Origin: Streptomyces sp. G44
GTDB taxonomy: Bacteria > Actinomycetota > Actinomycetes > Streptomycetales > Streptomycetaceae
NCBI RefSeq assembly: GCF_016905445.1
Contig: NZ_JAFEXF010000025.1
Location: 1-56,299, forward strand
DNA length: 56,299 nt
Reading direction: 5' to 3'
Of the stretch, positions 35,112 through 42,682 are shown in pieces. The translations under genes and the position numbers were made by a program. Numbering within the stretch: position 1 is the stretch's first letter; each line of letters begins with the position of its first letter. A model generated the notes under the pieces. It did no database searches, was not told the DNA's origin, and worked only from the letters and a program-made list of their open reading frames with translations.

Positions 35112-35909
35112 TCAACCGCGTACGGTGCCGGTGTCCACGTCCGTGACGATCCGGCAGTGGGAGCGAGTCCGTACCCGGAAGGCGAGCAGAGCCAGCGCGC
35201 CGGTCGAGGCGGCCCAGACGAGCGGGAGGAGACCGTGAGACCAGGAGGCGACGGACGTGAACGCCGCGGCCAGCGCGAACTGGCACGCGCCGTACAGCGG
35301 TAGCGCGCTCGACCCGGCCATGTCGGCGACGTTGAGGACCGGGTTCTGTAGTCCGGTGTCGACCAGACTGAGCATGATGACGAGGAAGAAGCCCTCCAGC
35401 TCGCCACGGACCGACGAGCCGAGCAGGAGGCCGATGCCGCCGTACACGAGACCGGCGCCGAGGACGGCCAGGGCCAAGGGCCCCGACTGCTCCACTGGCA
35501 GTGAGCTCCCGAGCACGGCCGTGGTGTACACGGCGATGAGAGTGGCGACGACGGCGACGGCGGTGACCTTCGCCAACAGCATCGGGAACCGCGGATAGCC
35601 GGCCAGGACGAGCCGCCGGTCCATCTCCCGGGCCTTGAAGGTCTCCATGAACGACGAGAAACCCGTGACCAAGGTGACCGCGGCCAGGGCGTTGACCACC
35701 TGGCCGACGTCGTTCGCCGGGGCGCGGACGTCGGCGCCCACGGAGCTCAGGGAGAAGTGCACGGCCCGCTCCGACGCGCACACGCGCGCCACGACGATCC
35801 AGGAGGGGATGAACGCGACCGCCAAGAGCACCGCCATGCGGCTGCGGAGGTGGCCGAGCAGAGTGCAGCGCAGCATCTGCGCGAACGCGTCCCGGTGAAA
35901 GGTCATCAT
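35112..35909 (-). CDS. ABC transporter permease of the terpenoid locus
   Basis: The 265-residue protein has about six hydrophobic segments (for example MAVLLAVAFIPSWIVVARV and LALAVLGAGLVYGGIGLLLG) typical of ABC-2-type permeases. Its ATG overlaps the stop of the ATPase gene (ATGA), so the two form one transporter. It is the last gene of a five-gene reverse-strand series with terpene biosynthesis genes, suggesting export of, or resistance to, the product. The cargo is not shown by sequence. Confidence 0.82.
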   Translation of the reverse strand: MMTFHRDAFAQMLRCTLLGHLRSRMAVLLAVAFIPSWIVVARVCASERAVHFSLSSVGADVRAPANDVGQVVNALAAVTLVTGFSSFMETFKAREMDRRLVLAGYPRFPMLLAKVTAVAVVATLIAVYTTAVLGSSLPVEQSGPLALAVLGAGLVYGGIGLLLGSSVRGELEGFFLVIMLSLVDTGLQNPVLNVADMAGSSALPLYGACQFALAAAFTSVASWSHGLLPLVWAASTGALALLAFRVRTRSHCRIVTDVDTGTVRG

Positions 35910-36550
35910 CGGGCGGGCACCTCCATGTCGAGGCGGCCCTCGCGCAGATGGCCGACCATGTCGAAGTGGTCCCGGTCGTGCAGCAGATGGGAGACCACGA
36001 CGATCGAGCAGCCCCGGTCGCGCAGTTGGGCGGCGAGTGACCAGAAGCGCTGATGGGTCTCCCAGTCGAAGCCCTGGTACGGCTCGTCGAGCACCAGGAG
36101 CCGCGGGTCGTGCATCAGGGCGAGCAGGAGGTTCAGCTTCTGCCGCGTCCCTCCGCTGAGCTCCCCGGCCCGCTGTCGCCCGCAGTCGGCGAGGGCCAGG
36201 ACGTCCATCAACTCGTGGGCACGGGTGAGCGTCGGCAGCCGGTGGGCCACCTGGAAGAGCCGAAGGTGCTGCGGGACGGTGAACGAGTCGTTCAGCACGG
36301 CCTGCTGCGGGCAGTACCCCGCCGTGCCGGTACGCACCACCGTGCCCCGGTCGGGTGCCAGGTGCCCCATGGCGATCCGGAGCAGGGTGCTCTTGCCGGT
36401 GCCGTTCTCCCCGACGATGCCGATCAGCGCCCCGGGGGGAACATCGAGGTCGGCGCCGCACAGGATCTGTCTTCGGCCGTACGCCTTCCACACGTCGCTG
36501 ATCCGCAGCCGTGACTGCGGTGGTGTCTGTCGCGGAGCCTGTGCGGGCAC
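35906..36550 (-). CDS. ABC transporter ATP-binding protein of the terpenoid locus
   Basis: The 214-residue ATPase has Walker A GENGTGKST (47-55), the signature LSGGTRQKLNLLLALM, Walker B LLVLDEPYQGFDWETH and the switch His in VVSHLLHDRDH. The GTG at 36550 follows GGGAGGG. It lies 15 nt downstream of the UbiA-family gene and overlaps the permease, so it belongs to the same unit. Single-domain drug-export type. Confidence 0.88.
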   Translation of the reverse strand: MPAQAPRQTPPQSRLRISDVWKAYGRRQILCGADLDVPPGALIGIVGENGTGKSTLLRIAMGHLAPDRGTVVRTGTAGYCPQQAVLNDSFTVPQHLRLFQVAHRLPTLTRAHELMDVLALADCGRQRAGELSGGTRQKLNLLLALMHDPRLLVLDEPYQGFDWETHQRFWSLAAQLRDRGCSIVVVSHLLHDRDHFDMVGHLREGRLDMEVPAR

Positions 36551-36565
36551 GTCGAGCCCTCCCGG

Positions 36566-37462
36566 TCAGCGGAGCGTGTAGATCGAAGCGGCAAGGGCGA
36601 GGGTGTACCACTGCTCCACCAGGCGGTAACTGCGCTGGTCCTGTTCCTGCCCCCGGCACAGCACCACCCGGACGGCGAGCAGCAGGCTCAGACCGCACAG
36701 GAGCACGTCCGTGACGGCGATCCACCAGTGCGGGCCCGCGGGCGCCATCAGGAAGTGGTGGATGGCCGCGGGGCCGATCGCGAAGCCGACGCAGAGGAAG
36801 ATCCGGGTGCGTGTCTCCCCGAAGACCAACGGCATGGTGGAGCGGTGAACCGCGCGGTCACCCGTGATGTCGCGGAGGTCCTGCACGGACATCAGGAGGG
36901 TCACGGTGACCGTGAGGGTGACGATCCAGCGCCAGGCGTCGGGCGTGATCGGGGCGACCATTTCCCAGGCGGCCGCCAACTGGGCGATGACTCCGGCTCC
37001 GGCGTAGACATTCCGGCCCAGCCAGTGGCGGCCCCAGCCGTACTCGTGCTGGAGCAGCGAGAGGATCTGCCACATCAGGGCCCATTCGAGGACACCGAGC
37101 CCGTACCCGTAGAGGGGGAACAGGAGCCGTACGCCGATCAGGCGCAGCCGGGCGCCGCGGATGCTGCTCCGGCCGGTGACCAGCGGCCGGAAGGGCTTGT
37201 TGACGCGGTCCTCTTCGATGCCGACGAGCTGGTTGGCCAGGGTGTGCTCGTAGACGAACAGCCAGAAGTAGAGTGCGCCCGCGACCAGGGTGAGCGCTGC
37301 TTCGGGCGCGGAAAGCCGGGCGTGGACGACGGCCGCCGTGACGAAGCAGGTCGCGGGGAAGACGGTGGTCCAGCGGTCGGCGCTGATGAACAGCCAGCTC
37401 AGGTGGATCTCACGCCAGGCGGTCCGCCACACCTTCGTGGGTGCGGTCGTCGTCGTGGTCAT
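36566..37462 (-). CDS. UbiA-family membrane prenyltransferase/terpene cyclase (EriG-like)
   Basis: The 298-residue integral membrane protein has two aspartate-rich sites: NQLVGIEEDRVNKPFRPL (residues 77-94, with N77, D85 and the NKPxRPL motif) and QDLRDITGDRAVHRS (194-208, with D195, D198 and D202). The spacing and the NKP-RPL-x-x-GR element are those of UbiA relatives that include EriG-type diterpene cyclases. It could attach a prenyl chain to an acceptor or cyclise GGPP. The ATG at 37462 follows GGAGCGC. It sits between the GGPP-type synthase (125 nt) and the ABC ATPase (15 nt). Confidence 0.8.
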   Translation of the reverse strand: MTTTTTAPTKVWRTAWREIHLSWLFISADRWTTVFPATCFVTAAVVHARLSAPEAALTLVAGALYFWLFVYEHTLANQLVGIEEDRVNKPFRPLVTGRSSIRGARLRLIGVRLLFPLYGYGLGVLEWALMWQILSLLQHEYGWGRHWLGRNVYAGAGVIAQLAAAWEMVAPITPDAWRWIVTLTVTVTLLMSVQDLRDITGDRAVHRSTMPLVFGETRTRIFLCVGFAIGPAAIHHFLMAPAGPHWWIAVTDVLLCGLSLLLAVRVVLCRGQEQDQRSYRLVEQWYTLALAASIYTLR

Positions 37463-37494
37463 CGCTCTGCGCTCCGTGCTGAGTGCGTGGTGCT

Positions 37495-37560
37495 TGCTGC
37501 TCCGCGGCGGCCGATGCGTGCTGCTCCGTGGCCGGTGGGTGCCGCTCCGTGGCCGGTGGT
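37495..37560. repeat. Degenerate 21-24 bp tandem repeat between prenyl synthase and UbiA genes
   Basis: Three units start TGCTGCTCCGCGG, TGCTGCTCCGTGG and TGCCGCTCCGTGG, each followed by a GCCGG/GGCCG block; a decayed GGTCGGGG tail follows to about 37578. It fills most of the 125-nt gap and may affect message structure, but no function is shown. Confidence 0.6.
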
Positions 37561-37587
37561 CGGGGTCGGTGGTCGGGGCGCCGGGGG

Positions 37588-38655
37588 TCAGGACGTGCGG
37601 TGCACGACTGCCTCCGCGACATCCCGCAGCGTGCGGACGGCGTGGGGCGGGAAGGGCGCGGAGTCCAGGGAGTCCAGGGCTTGCCGGTATCTCGTCTCGA
37701 TCATCTGCTCGACCGCGGTCCGCGCTCCGGTGCCGGTGAGGAGATCGCGGATCTCGGCGGCCTCCCGCTCCCCGAGCTCGGGGTCGCCGATCAGCTCGCG
37801 CAGCCGGCTCGCCTCGCCCGGGCCGCAGGCGCGCAGCGCGTGGACGACGAGGCTGGTGCACTTGCCCTCGCGGAGATCGTCCAGGCGCGACTTGCCCGTC
37901 CGGTCCGGCTCCCCGAACACGCCGAGCACGTCGTCCCGCAGCTGGAACGCCTCACCCAGGGGGACCCCGTAGTCGGTGTACGCGCGCATGACCTCGGGTC
38001 CGGCACCGGCGAGGGCACCGCCGACCTGCATGGGGCGTTCGATGGTGTACTTGGCGGTCTTGTAGCGGATGATGCTCATCATCGTCTCGACGCTGGTGTG
38101 CAGGTCGCCGGTGGTCAGCAGGTCCAGGTGCTGACCGGCGATCAGTTCGCTCCGGGCGCGGTCGACGCAGCGCAGTACGGCGGTCCGGTGGGCGTCGGGC
38201 ATGGGCGTGGTGTGCAGCAGCTCGTCGGACCAGACCAGAGCGAGGTCCCCCAGCAGGATCGCGCCGCCCACCCCGTACTGCTGCGCGGTCCAGGACGCGT
38301 GGTGCCGGTCGGCCAGCGCCCGGTGGACCGTGGGGCGACCGCGGCGGCTGTCGGACGCGTCCATGATGTCGTCATGAATGAGGGCGCAGGTGTGCGCCAA
38401 TTCGATGGAGGCGGCCAGCCGGAGGGCCCGCGCGGCGTCGCCCCGGCCCCCTGCCGCGATCCACCCGGTCACGCACAGCAGGGGACGGATTCTCTTGCCG
38501 CCGGAGATGAAGTCGCGCAGCATGAGGGTGAGCACGGACTGGTGGGGCACGGGAGCGTTCTGTGCCTTCTCCGTCAGGAATGCGAACAGAAGGTCGTCGA
38601 TCGCGGTGCGGGGCGCGAAGAACTCGGGCTCGATCACCGGCGTTTCCGTACTCAT
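37588..38655 (-). CDS. Polyprenyl diphosphate synthase, probably GGPP-forming
   Basis: The 355-residue trans-prenyltransferase has GGKRIRP (52-58), the first Asp-rich motif D95-D96-IM-D99 (LIHDDIMDASDSRRG) and the second, D241-D242-VLG (QLRDDVLGVFG). The residues four and five before the first motif are Ala and Cys, small rather than aromatic, which points to C20 or longer rather than C15. It lies between a class II cyclase gene (116 nt) and the UbiA gene. It is also the only prenyl synthase seen that could feed the crt genes. The ATG at 38655 is the first in frame. Confidence 0.87.
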   Translation of the reverse strand: MSTETPVIEPEFFAPRTAIDDLLFAFLTEKAQNAPVPHQSVLTLMLRDFISGGKRIRPLLCVTGWIAAGGRGDAARALRLAASIELAHTCALIHDDIMDASDSRRGRPTVHRALADRHHASWTAQQYGVGGAILLGDLALVWSDELLHTTPMPDAHRTAVLRCVDRARSELIAGQHLDLLTTGDLHTSVETMMSIIRYKTAKYTIERPMQVGGALAGAGPEVMRAYTDYGVPLGEAFQLRDDVLGVFGEPDRTGKSRLDDLREGKCTSLVVHALRACGPGEASRLRELIGDPELGEREAAEIRDLLTGTGARTAVEQMIETRYRQALDSLDSAPFPPHAVRTLRDVAEAVVHRTS

Positions 38656-38771
38656 GACGCAGCACTCATGACAAGGCGCCTTTCTCAGAGAGGCCGGGTA
38701 CGTCCCCGGCCATGGTCGGGCCGTACCGGAGCCGGCCCACCGGCCACCGCACGTCGGTGGCCTCCGTGCGG

Positions 38772-40748
38772 TCAGTGGCCCTGGCGCAGGACGTAGCGGC
38801 CCAGCGCCATCAAGGGGAAGACGTGCCCGTAGTACTCGTACCGCACCGCCACGGCCCGAGGGACGAGCGTGCCGGTGAAGTGCCGCTCTTCCCAGGTGCC
38901 GTGATCCGTCTGCCGTTCGGTCAGCCAGCGCACCCCGGATCGGACCGCGGCGCCGTCGTGCTCTCCCGCCGCGAGCAGCGCGAGCAGGGCCCAGGCGGTC
39001 TGCGAAGGGGTGGAGGGTCCGCGGCCGACGCGGGACGGGTCGGCATACGACTGCCAGTCCTCGCCCCAGCCGCCGTCCTCGTTCTGCACCGACGCCAGCC
39101 AGGTGACGGCGCGCCGGACGGCGGCGTGGTCACCGGGGATCCCGGCGGCGACGAGGGCGGGCACGACACATCCGGTGCCGAAGAGGTGGTTCACCCCCCA
39201 GCGCCCGTACCAGGCCCCGTTCGCTTCCTGCTGGTCGAGCAGCCAGCGGACGGCACGGCGGGTACGCGGGTCGCGCTCCATCCCGAGGGCGGCCAGCATC
39301 TCCACCACGTGGGCGGTGACGTCGGCGGTGGGCGGATCGACGCAGAACTCACCGAAGTCGAAGAACGGGACCTTGCCGGGGAGGGCACTCGTGTTGTCGG
39401 CGTCGAAGGCCGCCCACCCGCCGTCGCGGCTCTGCATGCCGAGGCACCAGCGCACCGCCCTGCGCACCGCTTCGTCGAGGGCCGTCCGATCGGGCGGGCG
39501 GATGCGACGCAGTGCGAGGACCACCTCGGACGTGTCGTCGAGGTCGGGGTAGCTCCGGTTGTGGAACTGGAAGGGCCAGCCGCCGGGTGCCGGCCGGGAT
39601 TGTCGTACGGCCCAGTCACCGGGCTGGTCGGCCTGCCGGGTGAGCAGCCAGTCGGCGGCCTTGACCAGCGCCGGGTGGTCGGCGGGCAGACCGGCGTCCA
39701 GCAGCGCGGTCGCGGACAGGCAGGTGTCCCACACCGGGCCCTGCACGGTCTGCAACGCCCGCACGTCACTCGCGTGCCACGTGGCACTGTCGTCCAGGAA
39801 GCCCCAGGCAGCCTTGAGCACCGGATGGTCCGGCGGGCAGCCCTGGAGATGCAGGGCGAGCATCACCCATGTGGTCATCGGGGTGCACGCCCCCCAACTT
39901 CCGTCCACGTCCTGGTGCTTGAGCAGCCACCGGGTGCAGGCGTTCGTCGCGCTCTTACGTACCGACCGGGGAATTCCCTTGCGGCAAGCACGCACCGTCG
40001 CGTTCGTACGCCGGAAGAACGTCTCCCAGCCGCCGGACGGTGACGGATTCGTCCTCCCCGCCGCGGTGTCGGGCGCGGCGAAGAGCTCGTCGATGCCGAA
40101 GGGGGCAGGTCGCACGGGCCGGTGCGCGCTGATGACGCTCAGCGAAACGAGCGCCAGGCGCATGATGGCGCTGAAGGAATAGATGTTCAGCGGCGCCCAT
40201 TTGGGCAGGGCGATGATTTCCGGCGGGATCTCCGGAAGGTCGTCCCACTCCCACCAGCCGAACATGGCAAGCCATACACGCGCTGTCAGCGGACTTGCCG
40301 TCACACCGCCCTGTCGCCGTACCCACGCCGCGCACCGCAGCATGTGCTCCTCGTCCGGACGGTCCCCGGCGAGCCGGAGAGCCGCATAGGCCTGAATCGT
40401 GGTCCCCAGATGGCCCGCGCCTTCGAAGACGAGGGGCCAGGAACCGTCCGGCCCCTGCTGGCTGCGGATCCAGCGGCCGCTCGCGGCGGTCACCCGCTGA
40501 TCCGGCACGCCCAGGAGATAGCGGAGAAAGACGTCGTGAGCGTCGTAACTCACGTCCGTCGTGAAAACGCCCGCCCACCACCCCTCGGCGTTCTGGCGGG
40601 CCAGCAGGTGGTTCGCAGCCCGGGTCACCGCCCGCTGAGCCGCTTTCTCCGTCGGGCCGGAGGCGGAAGTAGTGAATGTCATGTCGGCCGCGTCCACGGG
40701 GCCCTCCCGGCTTTCCGCGTGTGGCACACCGCCAGGCGAATTCGTCAT
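38772..40748 (-). CDS. Squalene-hopene-cyclase-type class II terpene cyclase, divergent
   Basis: The 658-residue protein has the class II acid motif D402-L-D404-D405-T (YPDLDDTSEV) and many QW-type repeats (QQGPDGSW, QSRDGGWAAFDADNTS, QNEDGGWGEDWQSY), so it protonates a polyprene to start cyclisation. Family features LPKWAPLNIY and GPVWDT are present. Near the C-terminus, the GFPGDFY-type segment of true hopene cyclases is replaced by TLVPRAVAVRY. I chose the ATG at 40748 after TAGGAG; the frame extends 41 codons upstream into a repeat. No squalene-forming genes are near; the operon partners are a GGPP-type synthase and a UbiA enzyme. Confidence 0.85.
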   Translation of the reverse strand: MTNSPGGVPHAESREGPVDAADMTFTTSASGPTEKAAQRAVTRAANHLLARQNAEGWWAGVFTTDVSYDAHDVFLRYLLGVPDQRVTAASGRWIRSQQGPDGSWPLVFEGAGHLGTTIQAYAALRLAGDRPDEEHMLRCAAWVRRQGGVTASPLTARVWLAMFGWWEWDDLPEIPPEIIALPKWAPLNIYSFSAIMRLALVSLSVISAHRPVRPAPFGIDELFAAPDTAAGRTNPSPSGGWETFFRRTNATVRACRKGIPRSVRKSATNACTRWLLKHQDVDGSWGACTPMTTWVMLALHLQGCPPDHPVLKAAWGFLDDSATWHASDVRALQTVQGPVWDTCLSATALLDAGLPADHPALVKAADWLLTRQADQPGDWAVRQSRPAPGGWPFQFHNRSYPDLDDTSEVVLALRRIRPPDRTALDEAVRRAVRWCLGMQSRDGGWAAFDADNTSALPGKVPFFDFGEFCVDPPTADVTAHVVEMLAALGMERDPRTRRAVRWLLDQQEANGAWYGRWGVNHLFGTGCVVPALVAAGIPGDHAAVRRAVTWLASVQNEDGGWGEDWQSYADPSRVGRGPSTPSQTAWALLALLAAGEHDGAAVRSGVRWLTERQTDHGTWEERHFTGTLVPRAVAVRYEYYGHVFPLMALGRYVLRQGH

Positions 40749-40797
40749 GGCACTCCTAGGTGATCGAGCCCCTGCACGCCGCGTGTTCCGCGGAGCC

Positions 40798-40869
40798 GCG
40801 GATACCGCGAAAGCCGCGGATACCGCGACTGCTGCGGATGACGCGGATACCGCGGATAACGCGACAATC
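40798..40869. repeat. 9-bp tandem repeat upstream of the class II cyclase gene
   Basis: Eight consecutive 9-bp units have the consensus GCGGATACC (units: GCGGATACC, GCGAAAGCC, GCGGATACC, GCGACTGCT, GCGGATGAC, GCGGATACC, GCGGATAAC, GCGACAATC). They start 50 nt upstream of the chosen start codon. The period of three codons keeps an open frame through the array (Ala-Val-Ser-rich). It could be a regulator-binding array or simple slippage. Confidence 0.75.
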
Positions 40870-41127
40870 ACTCTCGTCGGCCTTGGTGTTCCGTATCGCC
40901 ACCCGCCGGGGCGGTATCAAGCCTTCCGCTTATTTCCCGGCCCGCCCATCCTCCATACGAGTTCGGTTAGGGCGCGAGGGGTCACTTCACCTGCCCTCGG
41001 CTGCGCCGTCGGCTCCTGGCGCGCCGAAAGAGCGCGGCCTCGTCATACCGGCAGCGCTGCCGACGCCGATGCGATCCCGATGCCCCTACGGGAGTGAGGG
41101 GACGGCCGGCGATCATCTGCCGCCGCG

Positions 41128-42069
41128 TCACTCGGTCTTCCGGAACAGCTCCGACATCCGGTCCCCCACCTCGTGCCCCAGCACCCCATGGCCCCCCGCC
41201 TCGTGCCCCGGCGCCGCCGAGTCCGCCCCGAGCAGGCCGACCCGCTCGGCCAGTTCCCGGGCGTGGACGTCGACGGCGGCCTCGATGAGCTCGGCGAACG
41301 CGTCCAGAGCGGCGCGGGCGCGGGAGCGGGCGACAGCCGCGCAGCAGACGGCGACCAGGGCGGCCGGCCACCACCAGCAGGCGAGCAGGGCGTAGCCCAC
41401 GGCCCAGGCGGCGAGGCGGGCGGCGGCGGCGAAGGAGTCGTGGGTGGCCTGGATCTGGCGTACGGCAGGTTCGGGGAGGATCAGCCACAGCCGGGGCCAG
41501 AGGGCGGCGAGGTCCACTCCATAGGCGGTGTGGACGCGCTCCGCCGTCGCCTGGACGCGGTCGCCGTACCAGGTGGGGCGGGCCGGTCTGCGCAGCGCGA
41601 CGCGGTCGCGGGCGTCGGCGAGGCTCTCCATGCGCGCCTGGAGGTCCGGTGGGGCCGACGGCCGGCCGTCGGGCGCGGAGATGCCGCCGTGAGCCTCCTC
41701 GAACCGCGTGTCCAGCTCCTGCCACCTGCGGACGCGGCGCGCGGTCAGGGCACGGGACAGCGGGTCGCGGCCGAACCGGAGCCAGTACCGCTCGATCGCT
41801 CCGCCGAGGAACTGGGCGGCGAGTGAGGCCGCGGTCGCGGCGAGCAGGGCGAGGGCGACCAGGAGCGCGGCGGTACCGGCGCGCTCCAGGCCGGGGCGGG
41901 TCGAGAGGTCGTCCAGCGTGGCGCGCAGCCGGTCGGCATCCCGCCAGTGGCGGTGGCCCAGGGTGGCGCCGACGGCCGTCGTGGCCAGGAAGAGGGCGCC
42001 GGGCAGGACCAGCAGATTCAGCCAGCGTTCGGCGAGTTTGCCGCCCAGGGTGGCGAGGAGGGGATGCAT
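41128..42069 (-). CDS. Predicted membrane protein next to the CHAT gene
   Basis: The 313-residue protein has an N-terminal pair of hydrophobic segments (LNLLVLPGALFLATTAVGA and AALLVALALLAATAASLAAQ), a soluble, charged middle (about 100-215), another pair (YALLACWWWPAALVAVCCAA) and a soluble tail. I do not recognise the family. The ATG at 42069 has no clear ribosome site, but the gene lies only 10 nt after the 131-residue gene, so the two are likely co-transcribed. The position suggests a membrane partner for a CHAT effector system, which is inference. Confidence 0.72.
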   Translation of the reverse strand: MHPLLATLGGKLAERWLNLLVLPGALFLATTAVGATLGHRHWRDADRLRATLDDLSTRPGLERAGTAALLVALALLAATAASLAAQFLGGAIERYWLRFGRDPLSRALTARRVRRWQELDTRFEEAHGGISAPDGRPSAPPDLQARMESLADARDRVALRRPARPTWYGDRVQATAERVHTAYGVDLAALWPRLWLILPEPAVRQIQATHDSFAAAARLAAWAVGYALLACWWWPAALVAVCCAAVARSRARAALDAFAELIEAAVDVHARELAERVGLLGADSAAPGHEAGGHGVLGHEVGDRMSELFRKTE

Positions 42070-42079
42070 ACGGGCGCAG

Positions 42080-42475
42080 TCAGTGGCCGGGGCTCAGATC
42101 GCCCTTGCCCATACGGGTGCCGTAGACGGCGCAGGACGGGGTGGGGAGAAGGTCACGGGCCCGTTCGACCCGGGCGCACCGGACCGGCCCGGGGCATACG
42201 GCCACCTTGATGCGGCGGGAGATGCCGGGGACCCTCGCCCTCCGGGACCCGTTGACCAGCCCTCCCGCGTCTCCCGCCTGGCGCAGCGCGATGTCCAGGG
42301 CGCGGTAGCAGGCGGCGAGCTCGTCGGCACCGGCACCCGACCGCAGCAAGTCCCGGGCTCGTTCGGCCAGTTCCCGGACACCGGGGTTCCGAAGGTCTTC
42401 GGACGAGCCGAGCAGGGCACACAGCGCCGCTGCGGCCCGATCGGGGGTGTGAGGGAAGGGGGCAGGAGTGGTCAT
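42080..42475 (-). CDS. Small protein of unknown function divergent from the CHAT gene
   Basis: The 131-residue protein begins TTPAPFPHTPDRAAAALCAL and has a helical first half (VRELAERARDLL, DELAACYRALDIALRQAGDA) and a basic second half with two Cys (VAVCPGPVRCARVERARDL). No known domain was recognised. The start ATG at 42475 faces the CHAT gene across a 207-nt gap filled with tandem repeats. It is co-directional with the membrane protein gene downstream. Confidence 0.65.
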   Translation of the reverse strand: MTTPAPFPHTPDRAAAALCALLGSSEDLRNPGVRELAERARDLLRSGAGADELAACYRALDIALRQAGDAGGLVNGSRRARVPGISRRIKVAVCPGPVRCARVERARDLLPTPSCAVYGTRMGKGDLSPGH

Positions 42476-42496
42476 GGTCCAAGTGTGCCGTAGACC

Positions 42497-42639
42497 ATGC
42501 GAAGTTGGGCTCGCAGCGGGGCGAGTCCGCGCGGAGTCGAGGCATGCGGGGCCCAGTTCATGCGAAGTCGAGTCCATGCGGGGCCGAGTGCTTGTGGGGT
42601 CCAGTTCGCGCGAAGCCGAGTTCGCGCGAAGCCGGCCGC
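42497..42639. repeat. Nine-unit 16-bp tandem repeat in the CHAT promoter region
   Basis: Nine head-to-tail units, eight of 16 bp and one of 15 bp, follow the pattern [AG][TC]GCG[AG][AG]G[TC]C[GC][AG]G[TC][TC]C; examples are ATGCGAAGTCGAGTCC, ATGCGGGGCCGAGTGC and GCGCGAAGCCGAGTTC. The array ends 3 nt before a TTGACA box (42643-42648) and 44 nt before the CHAT start. The period is not a multiple of three, so it is not a coding repeat. It may bind a regulator cooperatively. Confidence 0.8.
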
Positions 42640-42642
42640 GAG

Positions 42643-42648
42643 TTGACA
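42643..42648 (+). promoter_or_regulatory. TTGACA, candidate -35 element for the CHAT gene
   Basis: TTGACA lies directly after the 16-bp repeat array and 35 nt upstream of the start codon. No good -10 hexamer is visible at the expected distance, so the promoter assignment is tentative. Confidence 0.3.
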
Positions 42649-42682
42649 TGCTGTCGGAAACGACGGCTGGGGGAGCGGCGGC

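Noticed and set aside
34006..35781. A 591-residue EndoH with a long N-terminal extension
   Set aside because: The extension is Arg/Gly-rich shadow of the ABC permease region; the ATG at 34938 gives a proper signal peptide and ribosome site.
37588..38655. Calling the prenyl synthase crtE
   Set aside because: It is in the terpenoid locus, not with the crt genes; its motifs support a C20-type product but not a dedicated carotenoid role.
42497..42639. CRISPR array
   Set aside because: The 16-bp units are directly adjacent with no unique spacers, the repeat is too short, and no cas gene is near.
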